Below, in pieces: positions 44,000-51,878 of a stretch of DNA of 64,000 nucleotides. The notes beneath the pieces are model-generated. The model had not been told where the DNA came from. It worked only from the letters and a program-made list of their open reading frames with translations, and searched no databases. Each line of letters starts with the position of its first letter. The first letter of the stretch is position 1. Source of the DNA: Bifidobacterium felsineum (lineage in GTDB: Bacteria; Actinomycetota; Actinomycetes; Actinomycetales; Bifidobacteriaceae); contig NZ_PEBJ01000004.1 of assembly GCF_002802915.1 (NCBI RefSeq), positions 62,001 to 126,000 of the forward strand. The letters are read 5' to 3'. Made by a program: the position numbers and the translations under genes.

Positions 44000-44386
44000 T
44001 CTGATCCCCTTGTTTCTCCTCCAACAAGTAGGTCCGCCGAGATGAACCGCCATCCTGTGACACGCACGTATCGCGCACAGAACTCCCTTCAGGCCTCATA
44101 GGGCGCAGAATACCCCCGACCACGGAACAAATCGCCGACTGCAAACGTTGCAAAATCAACGATGCAAACGATTGCAAATCGTTAACCGAGTTAAAGCACA
44201 CCCCCGTTTGCCTTATCGCAGTACGGAATCACACCATTATGTGAACGAACTCGCTACTGTGATGAATCTGACATAACTACGCAGCCAAGTACGACACGCC
44301 ATCAAGATGAGGGAATAGGCAGGCCCTCTGCGCGCATTTGCAATGGTGTTCCTCAGAAACGAAACGCTGAAAATATCGCAGGCGTC
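44000..44386 (-). promoter_or_regulatory. Gene-free region with two palindromes upstream of the adhesin
   Basis: No gene is visible in these 387 bases. TGCAAACGTTGCA (44140-44152) and AACGATTGCAAATCGTT (44167-44183) are perfect dyads 14 bases apart, with GATGCAAAC between them. They look like operators for a LacI/GalR-type or similar repressor acting on the adhesin. The promoter hexamers are not clear. Confidence 0.5.
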
Positions 44387-46666
44387 TTAACGGCCCCCGA
44401 AGCTGCCGCCACCGGAACCTCCGGAAGAACCACCGAAGCCCCCGCCACCAGAGAAGCTGCCACTGGAGCTGAAATCACCACTGCTCGACGAACTTGAAGG
44501 CGCGGCGGCATCGATGGTGGAAGTGATGTCCGCGAATCCGGAGGAAAGTTGCGAGCCAAGGTCGCTGAAGCTCGGCACATACGAGGAGCCGCCAAACTGA
44601 CCAGCGAGACCACCGCCCTGTATACCGGCCTGGGTTCCATAGCCATAGCGGGCATCGTCATCCCAGCTGTGTGAACGATAGGACCAGTAGAGCGTGGAAT
44701 CGGAGGCGTTGTCGTCGAGCCAACGCGGATCGGTCACCTGCGGATACGCCTTGGCCAGCTCGGCGGCCACGCGGTCGCTGATGCCGAATGCGGCGGCGTA
44801 CACCATATACCAATCCCACATGGCCAAGTCGGCGGTACCGCGGTCGGTAAAGCTGGAGAAATCCTGCATGTAATGCTTGAGACCCAGGCATTTACCGGCG
44901 ATTTCCTGGCCCTGTGCAGTCAGTTCCTTTGCCGCACTGCCTGCTATGGAGAACATGCCGACGAAGAAAATCGGCATACCGATGATTACACCGACCATCG
45001 CATAGCCCAAAATCGCATTGCTCATCATAGAGCCGAAACCGATGAGTCCCGCGAAAATACCAGCCACAATCGCCTGCCAGCCGCGCGAACGCGAGGCGTT
45101 CAGACGCGCGTATTCGATATCGCAAGCGCCAGTGAACTTGTCGAGCTCCAGATAGCCGTCTTCCCAATCCTTGCAGGCCCGCTTCATTTGACCGAAGTCG
45201 AATACCGGGGAGCCGACGCGTTTGGAGATTACAATCATGAGGTTCAGCAGCGCATTCTCGGACTCGCTTAAACCCAGCTGCCCGACGTTCGGCACGCCAT
45301 CGATGGATTCCGGCAGAATCACAACGGTGCGCGTAATGCGAGCGGCTCGGCGTTTGCCTGCATCGGCATCAATCATGTGGCTCAGCCCAGCCGGCGTGGC
45401 TTTGCTCATATCGATGCCGCGATACATGTCTGAAGGTCCCGGGTAGATGGCGATGGCTTTCTTGACGGCGAGCGACAGCATTGTTGCCGTAAGCTCGCGG
45501 TTCATTGGGCGCGAATGCTTAGGCGGCTCCACCACTTCGATGAGTCGAGCAGCCGAAGCCGGGCTGATGCCAGGCTGGTCGCGCCAGTACTCAATAGGTC
45601 CGCGGTATTTCGAGTTCCTATTGCTTCTGATCACGGCCACAATGCCCCATGCGCAGAAGATGAGACCGAGCACCACCGTCGCAATCCAAATGCCCAGACG
45701 CACGCGAGCCATCGTGCGCTGCTTATCGCGCCACTGCTGCTCCTGCTGATATTCGCTTTGCTTCAACGCGTCCAAGTGGTCTCCGGATAGATGGCGGGCG
45801 ATGCCGGTGTCGTTTGGGGTCGCTTTGAATGCGGCGACCACGTCAAGATAGTCACCGGAGTGCACATTGTAGGCTTTAAATTTCAGGCTACCATCTGCTG
45901 CTCGGCGGGTTTCCGACGTGCGTTCGGTGTGCAGCCAGCCCCATGAAGTGTCTGAGGTGATGCCGTCCGGGAAATACACGGTGCCGCTCACTGTGCCAAT
46001 CGGCACAGGATTGGATTTACCGAACGGCTCCCACTGCAAGCTTGCGATGTCATCCCACTGAGTAGCCACATCATGCAACGTAAAGGAAACATCGAATTTC
46101 AGCGAATCCGCGGACTCGGTGGCGGGGATGTTCCAACCGATTTCCACGGTTTTCTGGGTGGCGTCGGCACTGCCCGGCGTGGTGACGGTGAGCGCATCTT
46201 CTCCAGGGGTGTAGGGGTGGGCGTTGTTCTCGCCAGCGGTTACGTCCGCGATGTACCAATGGCCGGCGTAATCGGAATTCCATGCGTCATCGCTCGGCAC
46301 CTCGTTCGGCATCGTCAATTCGGACTGTTCCTGGTATGTGGTGCCATCAGTGACATTGCGTACGTAGATATCACTGATATCGGTGAGATTGTCGCTACGC
46401 AGCGTGTATTGCTGATAGAGCTGCTTCCAAGGCTTGGTGTCGCCGTTATCGTCTTTGCGCTTCAGCAGCTTCATATCGATATGCTGCGTAACTTTGAGGT
46501 CGCCTTCAGTGGTGAAGGTGGCGTCATAGTCAAGTGTGCGATAGCTCAGGTCGGAGACGACTCCAGCGGCCATGGTCGTGCCGAAGGCGAACACTATGAA
46601 CATGCCACTGACCATCAGCGTGATAACCACACTGATGATAGTGGCCCGAATCAATCTCTTTCTCAT
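44387..46666 (-). CDS. DUF2207 membrane protein
   Basis: A 759-residue protein of the DUF2207 type. An N-terminal membrane segment (residues 8-35) is followed by an extracellular beta domain (residues 40-300), a membrane segment near 322-345, a cytoplasmic helical region, two further segments near 525-570, and a C-terminal Ser/Gly-rich tail (SGGGGFGGSSGGSGGGSFGG) typical of the family. Function unknown; it almost always accompanies LemA, as here. Its start codon shares one base with the LemA stop. Confidence 0.88.
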   Translation of the reverse strand: MRKRLIRATIISVVITLMVSGMFIVFAFGTTMAAGVVSDLSYRTLDYDATFTTEGDLKVTQHIDMKLLKRKDDNGDTKPWKQLYQQYTLRSDNLTDISDIYVRNVTDGTTYQEQSELTMPNEVPSDDAWNSDYAGHWYIADVTAGENNAHPYTPGEDALTVTTPGSADATQKTVEIGWNIPATESADSLKFDVSFTLHDVATQWDDIASLQWEPFGKSNPVPIGTVSGTVYFPDGITSDTSWGWLHTERTSETRRAADGSLKFKAYNVHSGDYLDVVAAFKATPNDTGIARHLSGDHLDALKQSEYQQEQQWRDKQRTMARVRLGIWIATVVLGLIFCAWGIVAVIRSNRNSKYRGPIEYWRDQPGISPASAARLIEVVEPPKHSRPMNRELTATMLSLAVKKAIAIYPGPSDMYRGIDMSKATPAGLSHMIDADAGKRRAARITRTVVILPESIDGVPNVGQLGLSESENALLNLMIVISKRVGSPVFDFGQMKRACKDWEDGYLELDKFTGACDIEYARLNASRSRGWQAIVAGIFAGLIGFGSMMSNAILGYAMVGVIIGMPIFFVGMFSIAGSAAKELTAQGQEIAGKCLGLKHYMQDFSSFTDRGTADLAMWDWYMVYAAAFGISDRVAAELAKAYPQVTDPRWLDDNASDSTLYWSYRSHSWDDDARYGYGTQAGIQGGGLAGQFGGSSYVPSFSDLGSQLSSGFADITSTIDAAAPSSSSSSGDFSSSGSFSGGGGFGGSSGGSGGGSFGGR

Positions 46667-47244
46667 CAGAACTTCACCTGTGGCGCCTCGCGTGCAGACT
46701 CATCAACCTGGAAGTACTGCGCCTGTTCGAAATGGAACAGGCCAGCGATAATGTTGGTCGGCACGGTTTCGATGGCGGTGTTGAGCTTCAACACTACATC
46801 GTTATAGAACTGACGGGCGTATGCGATCTTATTCTCCAGTTCCTTGAGCTGACCCTGCAGATTCATGAAGTTCTGATTGGCTTGCAGCTGCGGGTAGGCC
46901 TCTGCAGTGGCCTGCAGATTGAGCAATGCGTGGGAAAGCTGGTTTTCCGCGGCGGTACGCTGCGCAATCGTAGCATTCGGATCATTCGCGGCAGCCACGG
47001 CACCGGCTCGAGCCTGAGTCACCTGCGTGAACACTTGGGATTCATGTGAAGCGTATCCCTTAACGGTTTCCACCAAATTCGGAATCAGATCGGCGCGCTG
47101 CTTCAACTGCACATCAATTTGCGCCCAGCCGTTCTTCACACGGTTCTTCAGTGTCACCAATCCGTTGTAGGCGCTGATACCCCAACCAATCACGCCCACG
47201 ATAAGAACGACAATAACAATGCCAATGATTGCTCCAATGCTCAT
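46666..47244 (-). CDS. LemA family protein
   Basis: A 192-residue protein with one N-terminal membrane segment ([20 protein letters not shown]) and a helical LemA domain ([60 protein letters not shown]). The C-terminus EYF-like QYFQVD is also characteristic. AAGGGGG before 47244 supports this start; an ATG at 47292 would add 16 basic residues. Likely partner of the DUF2207 protein in an envelope function not yet defined. Confidence 0.9.
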   Translation of the reverse strand: MSIGAIIGIVIVVLIVGVIGWGISAYNGLVTLKNRVKNGWAQIDVQLKQRADLIPNLVETVKGYASHESQVFTQVTQARAGAVAAANDPNATIAQRTAAENQLSHALLNLQATAEAYPQLQANQNFMNLQGQLKELENKIAYARQFYNDVVLKLNTAIETVPTNIIAGLFHFEQAQYFQVDESAREAPQVKF

Positions 47245-47571
47245 AACTGCCCCCTTGCTGGCCCGGGCGGGCTTTGCGATCTTGACTGCCATTCTTCCAC
47301 TACCTCGCACAAAAAGCGAGGACGACAGATGAACTTTTGAAGGCGAAGACGGGGATTGTTGATTCAGCAAGCATTCAGGAACGTTCCAGTCAAGTGCAAC
47401 GTAGTTTGTCAGTAGCGCCCAGCCTCACACCAGCGCGCAATCATCATGGACGCCGATAGTTAGGGGCAGAAGTTCCGCGCGAGGCCGGCTGCCTTGCGGG
47501 GAACTTGCGAACAAAACACAGTTCCGCGGCGCTGGATTTTTCGGTGCCGCGCAATCTTTCAAGGACCTCTT
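47245..47571. other. Gene-free region between divergent LemA and exporter genes
   Basis: These 327 bases must hold the promoters of lemA (minus) and the exporter permease (plus). Open frames here lack ribosome sites and homology. The only palindrome noted is GGAACGTTCC near 47380. No confident promoter was picked. Confidence 0.4.
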
Positions 47572-49314
47572 ATGTTTGTGTTGAACAACGCCTGGAAAAC
47601 CGTGATACGGAACAAAGGCCGCAATATTTTGATTGTGCTGATCGTGGCGATCATCGCCGCAGCAGCCACCATCGGACTCGCCATTCGCAACGCGGCAAGC
47701 ACCGCGCGCGAAACCGGATTGGCGAACACCTCCGTGACCGCCACCATCAGCGTGGACCGCAGCAAGCTGATGGAGCAGGCGCGCGAATCGCAATCCAGTT
47801 CTTCGGATTCTTCCGATTCCTCAGATTCTTCGGATTCTGGGGATTCCGCACCTGATTTTGACTCGATGCGCAGCGCCTTGGAGGGCAGCAGCCTGACGTT
47901 GGCCGACTATCAGAAGTATGAGAAGGCCTCCAGCGTTTCGGTGAGCTCGTATTACTCCGAAAGCACCGGCGTCTCCGGCACCGATTCGTTTCAGCCGGTG
48001 GAGTCCAGCACGGCGAATGCCGCGAATTCCTCTTCTTCTAATTCGTCGTCTTCGTCCTCCTCCGATTCCTCCACTTCCGGAGACGGCCAGCAAGGTCCCG
48101 GCGGCGGTCAAGGAGGCGGCATGGGCGGCGGTCCCGGCAACATGATGACCTCCGGCGACTTCACCCTGACCGGCTTCTCCTCGGATACCGCCATCGCCAA
48201 CGCATCCAACGGTTCGTTCACGATGTCCAGCGGCGAGGTGTTCGGCTACGGCGAGTCCGATAACGGCAAAGTCATCATCTCCAAAACCCTGGCCGACTTC
48301 AACAATCTCTCCGTGGGCGACACCATCACCGTGACCAATCCAAGCGACACCTCGCTCACCTACACGCTGACCATCTGCGGCATCTACGAGAACTCCACCT
48401 CCAGCAACACCAACGCGATGGGCCCGATGGGTGGCACTTCGCAGGACGCGGATAATGCGATCTACACCTCTGTTTCTACGCTGAAGTCGCTGGGGCTCGA
48501 CTCCGACACCACCGCGAACGACGACAACGACAACACCGCAACCCAGCTCAACTACACCTACGTGCTCGCCAATGCAGATGATTACGAGACCTTCGCCTCC
48601 GATGTGAAGGCCGCTGGCTTGGACGACACCTACACCGTGCAGTCCGCGGACGTGGAACAGTACGAATCCAGCCTGGTGCCGCTCGATAATCTCGCGAAGT
48701 TCGCACTGACCTTGCTGATTGTGGTGCTCGTGGTGGGTGCCGTGGTGCTCGTGGTGCTCAATTTGTTCAATATCCGCGAGCGCAAGTATGAGGTCGGCGT
48801 GCTGACCGCCATCGGCGTGAAGAAAGCCAAGGTCGCGGCACAGTTCGTGATTGAGCTGCTGATCGTGACGATGTGCGGCATCGCACTTGGCGTAGCCGGC
48901 GGCGCGGTGGCTTCCGTACCGGTGTCGAACCAACTGCTGGCATCGCAGGTTTCCGCGCAGGAATCCGAGGCATCGAGCCAACAGCAGCAGTTTGGCCGCG
49001 CGGCGGATATGGGCGGCGGACCGAGCGGCGAGCAGTCCGACTCGAGCTCTTCGGATTCGAACAGCTCGTCCTCCTCTGACTCCAATTCCACAGACGCCAC
49101 CAAGAGCAATAACACTCAACCTTCGCAGCAGGGCGGACCGGGCGGCATGCGTCAGGCCGTTGACTATGTCAGCGAAATCAACGCCACCGTGAACTTGGCG
49201 GTGGTCGGGCAGCTGATTCTCATCGGCCTTGGCCTGACGCTTATCTCCGCACTGGTCGGCATCGTGTTCGTTATGCGCTACGAACCGCTGCAGATTCTTG
49301 CCGATCGTTCGTGA
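47572..49314 (+). CDS. MacB/FtsX-type ABC transporter permease with Ser-rich inserts
   Basis: A 580-residue permease. One N-terminal segment (NILIVLIVAIIAAAATIGLA) is followed by a large extracellular domain and a C-terminal FtsX domain of three segments (FALTLLIVVLVVGAVVLVVL; LLIVTMCGIALGVAGGAVAS; LILIGLGLTLISALVGIVFV). The extracellular part carries Ser/Asp-rich stretches near residues 70-95 and 150-205 with Gly-rich GGGQGGGMGGGPGN. A third (SDSSSSDSNSSSSSDSNSTD) lies between the last two segments. AAGGA precedes 47572. With the adjacent ATPase it forms a MacB-like exporter, perhaps for a peptide or envelope-stress signal. Confidence 0.88.
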   Translation: MFVLNNAWKTVIRNKGRNILIVLIVAIIAAAATIGLAIRNAASTARETGLANTSVTATISVDRSKLMEQARESQSSSSDSSDSSDSSDSGDSAPDFDSMRSALEGSSLTLADYQKYEKASSVSVSSYYSESTGVSGTDSFQPVESSTANAANSSSSNSSSSSSSDSSTSGDGQQGPGGGQGGGMGGGPGNMMTSGDFTLTGFSSDTAIANASNGSFTMSSGEVFGYGESDNGKVIISKTLADFNNLSVGDTITVTNPSDTSLTYTLTICGIYENSTSSNTNAMGPMGGTSQDADNAIYTSVSTLKSLGLDSDTTANDDNDNTATQLNYTYVLANADDYETFASDVKAAGLDDTYTVQSADVEQYESSLVPLDNLAKFALTLLIVVLVVGAVVLVVLNLFNIRERKYEVGVLTAIGVKKAKVAAQFVIELLIVTMCGIALGVAGGAVASVPVSNQLLASQVSAQESEASSQQQQFGRAADMGGGPSGEQSDSSSSDSNSSSSSDSNSTDATKSNNTQPSQQGGPGGMRQAVDYVSEINATVNLAVVGQLILIGLGLTLISALVGIVFVMRYEPLQILADRS

Positions 49315-49331
49315 ACCTGAAGGAAATCATC

Positions 49332-50051
49332 ATGGATACTGCAATTGAAACCACTACTGAATCTGCGACTTCCGCAGAAGTCCCCGCTACCAAACCTGCC
49401 TTGGAGCTGGAGCACGTCTCCTACTCGTACACCAAGGGCGGTAAGCGCGTGCTCATCGACAAGAACTACGTGTTCCGCACCGGTCGGGTCATTTCGATTA
49501 CCGGCCCGTCCGGCGCAGGCAAGACCACGCTGCTCTCGCTGCTGTCCGGACTGACCACACCGACCAAGGGCCGCGTGCTGCACAATGGTGAAGATCTGGC
49601 CAAGGCGGACCGTTATCGTTTCCGCAGTCACGATATCGGCGTGATCTTCCAGAGCTTCAATCTCTTGCCGGCGCTGACCGTGGCGGAGAACATCATTCTC
49701 TCGATGGACGCCTCCGGCAAGACCTTCGATAAGCCAAAGAAGGAAATCGCCGCCGAGCTCATTGAAAAAGTGCGACTGCAGCCGGAGTACTTGAACGAAC
49801 GCATCCTGCATCTTTCCGGCGGCGAGCAGCAACGCGTGGCCATTGCACGCGCACTGAGCTACGACCCGCAGATCATTCTGGCTGACGAGCCCACCGGTAA
49901 TCTCGACCTTGCCACGCAGGACGACATTATGGCAATTTTCAAGGATTTGGCGCATAACGAGGGCAAATGCGTGATTATCGTGACGCACAGCCCTGAAGTC
50001 GCCGCCCAATCCGACGAAGTCTTCCAGCTCGCCCCGCTTCGCGAGCGGTGA
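49332..50051 (+). CDS. ABC transporter ATPase (MacB/LolD type)
   Basis: A 239-residue ATPase with Walker A GPSGAGKTTLL, Q-loop VIFQSFNLLPALTV, signature LSGGEQQRVAIARAL, Walker B IILADEPTGNLD and the switch His in VIIVTHSPEVA. The PTGNLD version is typical of MacB, LolD and FtsE ATPases, which act with FtsX-type permeases. It starts 17 bases after the permease stop with AGGAAA upstream, so one operon. Followed directly by a triple-hairpin element. Confidence 0.94.
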   Translation: MDTAIETTTESATSAEVPATKPALELEHVSYSYTKGGKRVLIDKNYVFRTGRVISITGPSGAGKTTLLSLLSGLTTPTKGRVLHNGEDLAKADRYRFRSHDIGVIFQSFNLLPALTVAENIILSMDASGKTFDKPKKEIAAELIEKVRLQPEYLNERILHLSGGEQQRVAIARALSYDPQIILADEPTGNLDLATQDDIMAIFKDLAHNEGKCVIIVTHSPEVAAQSDEVFQLAPLRER

Positions 50052-50066
50052 CATGCGCATCGTTGA

Positions 50067-50276
50067 GTGGGATGGAACCGCAATTTTGCCCATATTGCGG
50101 TTGTATCCCACTGAGCACTGGGACGCAACTGGATTCCATCCCCTATTGCAATTGCGTCCCAATCCTTCAAATCACAAATCCTTGAAATTCCGCCATTTTG
50201 GGTGGAAGGCCCAAATCCACACTCGAAAGGCGAATGGGATGGAACCGCAAAATCGTCTTCTTTGCAGTTCCATCCC
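50067..50276. repeat. Alternating-word triple-hairpin element (copy D)
   Basis: 210 bases with six copies of a word like GGGATGGAACCGCAA or GGGACGCAACTG in alternating orientation (+ - + - + -), each adjacent pair forming a stem. It lies between the convergent exporter ATPase and endonuclease-like genes. It is homologous along its whole length to the 210-base element at 51521, including the non-stem segment around CAAATCCTTGAAATTCCGCC. Confidence 0.8.
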
Positions 50277-50277
50277 G

Positions 50278-51267
50278 CTATTTCCTCGCTTCCAATTCTC
50301 GCCAATCAATAGTCCGAGGCAATGGAGCCAACTGATCCAAAGACAACGCCTTTAAGCGGAACGTAAATTGAGCCCCACGCAAAGCCAGTGCACGACCTAC
50401 ACGAAAAGCGAATTCGGCTTTTGCATAATCATCCGCAAGGCTGGCGGCTGTCGCCACGAATACAATCCAACCACGTCCTTGTAGTTTTCCTCGCTTTTCT
50501 TGATCTCGCCGCCATTGCACCTTGTCGGTTCGATGATGATCACCGTCGTATTCGACGGCAACTTTATATTGAGGCCAAGCGAGGTCCAAAGTAATTGGAG
50601 AGCCGGAAGTAAACAAAATCTTGGGAACAACATAGTTGACTGATGCTTTGGGAATGCCATGGGACTGAAGCGACAGCCTCTTCTCGGATTCCTTTGGCGA
50701 ATCCGCGCCGGGGCTCATCAGCATCAAAGCGCGCACGCATGACATCCGCCCGCTGAATTTCGGCATACGTTCCACTGACAATACAAAATCCCGATATATC
50801 GAAGAGCCGTCGCGATTTTGCGCCAAAAGAGGCTGACGGTGGACGGCAGTAATAATGGCATCACCGAGAATTATCAGCGACCGCAAGGAAACATGACTTG
50901 CGAGTTGTGCCCAGACATGGAAAAGATCCAGTGCTAGTACATGCTGATTAATCCGCACCTTTTTGGCTTGCGGGATTGGTTTCCATATATGCGAGCACAA
51001 TGTGGAGGCATGTGCCCGGACTCTTCGGGTCTTCATGCTGGATACCGTATGCAATTTGGACATATCAAGGTCACAATCTTCGGGCAAAGGCACGGACTGC
51101 AACATCAATGACGTCGTCATGCCAAATAGCAGCGTGCGTCCTAGTTGCTGCGCTTCGCTAGTGCAGCGTTCAATTATTGCTTGCCGGCGTTCGGTAAGAT
51201 CACTCTGCATCGAGGATGAAGGCATTACGGTATTCATATCGCAACGGTAACGATTGTCATCGTGCAA
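50278..51267 (-). CDS. Endonuclease-like (VSR/DUF559 fold) protein
   Basis: A 329-residue protein (start uncertain; 51237 is an alternative and neither has a clear ribosome site). Residues about 1-210 are unrecognised and partly helical. Residues about 225-300 resemble the PD-(D/E)xK fold of VSR/DUF559 proteins: ITLDLAWPQYKVAVEYDGDH supplies Asp and Glu, and RDQEKRGKLQGRGWIVF completes the core. Actinobacteria carry many such proteins of unknown role, some with an AbiEi-like N-terminus. The gene sits exactly between two copies of a 210-base repeat, so it may be an acquired cassette. Confidence 0.65.
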   Translation of the reverse strand: MHDDNRYRCDMNTVMPSSSMQSDLTERRQAIIERCTSEAQQLGRTLLFGMTTSLMLQSVPLPEDCDLDMSKLHTVSSMKTRRVRAHASTLCSHIWKPIPQAKKVRINQHVLALDLFHVWAQLASHVSLRSLIILGDAIITAVHRQPLLAQNRDGSSIYRDFVLSVERMPKFSGRMSCVRALMLMSPGADSPKESEKRLSLQSHGIPKASVNYVVPKILFTSGSPITLDLAWPQYKVAVEYDGDHHRTDKVQWRRDQEKRGKLQGRGWIVFVATAASLADDYAKAEFAFRVGRALALRGAQFTFRLKALSLDQLAPLPRTIDWRELEARK

Positions 51268-51353
51268 GGAAAGCTAAATCAAGGTATGTGGTTCGAGCTT
51301 CTTCGACATGCCGTGGGTTATGCACAACAAATGTGGATAAGTGATTATTTGTG

Positions 51354-51448
51354 GCAGGGTGGTAGCGCAGTAGGTGCAGTAGCTCAGTAGGTGCGGACAG
51401 TAGCGCGGCGGTGCAGTAGGACAGTAGCGCGGTGGTGTAGTAGGCGCT
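51354..51448. repeat. Low-complexity GTAG/GCAGTAG minisatellite
   Basis: About 95 bases made of imperfect repeats around GTAGCGCAGTAGGTGCAGTA, with at least eight GTAG units, upstream of the endonuclease-like gene. It encodes nothing plausible. It belongs to the 611-base gene-free stretch 51268-51878, whose other content is the element at 51521 and the pnp terminator. Confidence 0.6.
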
Positions 51449-51520
51449 GATCAAATCCGCTCATCAAAGGCCTCTCGATATGGTGAGTGGGCACGATACG
51501 CGTGCGCTGCTATGGAAACA

Positions 51521-51730
51521 GTGGGACGCAACTGCAATTTTGCCCTTATTACGGTTACATCCCAATGGGGTCGGGGATGCAACCGCAATTCATCCCTTAT
51601 TGCAATTGCGTCCCAATCCTTCAAATAACAAATCCTTGAAATTCCGCCATTTTTGGCGAAAGACCCAAATCCGCATTCGAAAGGCAAATGGGATGGAACC
51701 GCAAAATCGCTTCTTTTGCAGTTGCGTCCC
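51521..51730. repeat. Alternating-word triple-hairpin element (copy E)
   Basis: 210 bases, same layout and largely the same sequence as 50067-50276. Six words (GGGACGCAACTGCAA and variants) in + - + - + - order. It lies between the pnp 3' end and the 5' side of the endonuclease-like gene, the only copy not at convergent ends. Confidence 0.8.
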
Positions 51731-51771
51731 TGGGGGCAAGAGTCGCCTCTGTCACAAGGCTGAAACGCGAA

Positions 51772-51797
51772 GGGGACAGCCCAATCAGGCTGTCCCC
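51772..51797 (-). terminator. Probable terminator of pnp
   Basis: GGGGACAGCC pairs perfectly with GGCTGTCCCC around a 6-base loop, 82 bases past the pnp stop. On the minus strand TTCGCGTTTC follows. Confidence 0.65.
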
Positions 51798-51878
51798 TAG
51801 CTGAGACGAGTACGCATCAACATGCGTGAGTGATTTCAGCGGATGCCGTAATCACTGCGAAAGGTCTTTCCGAGGATC

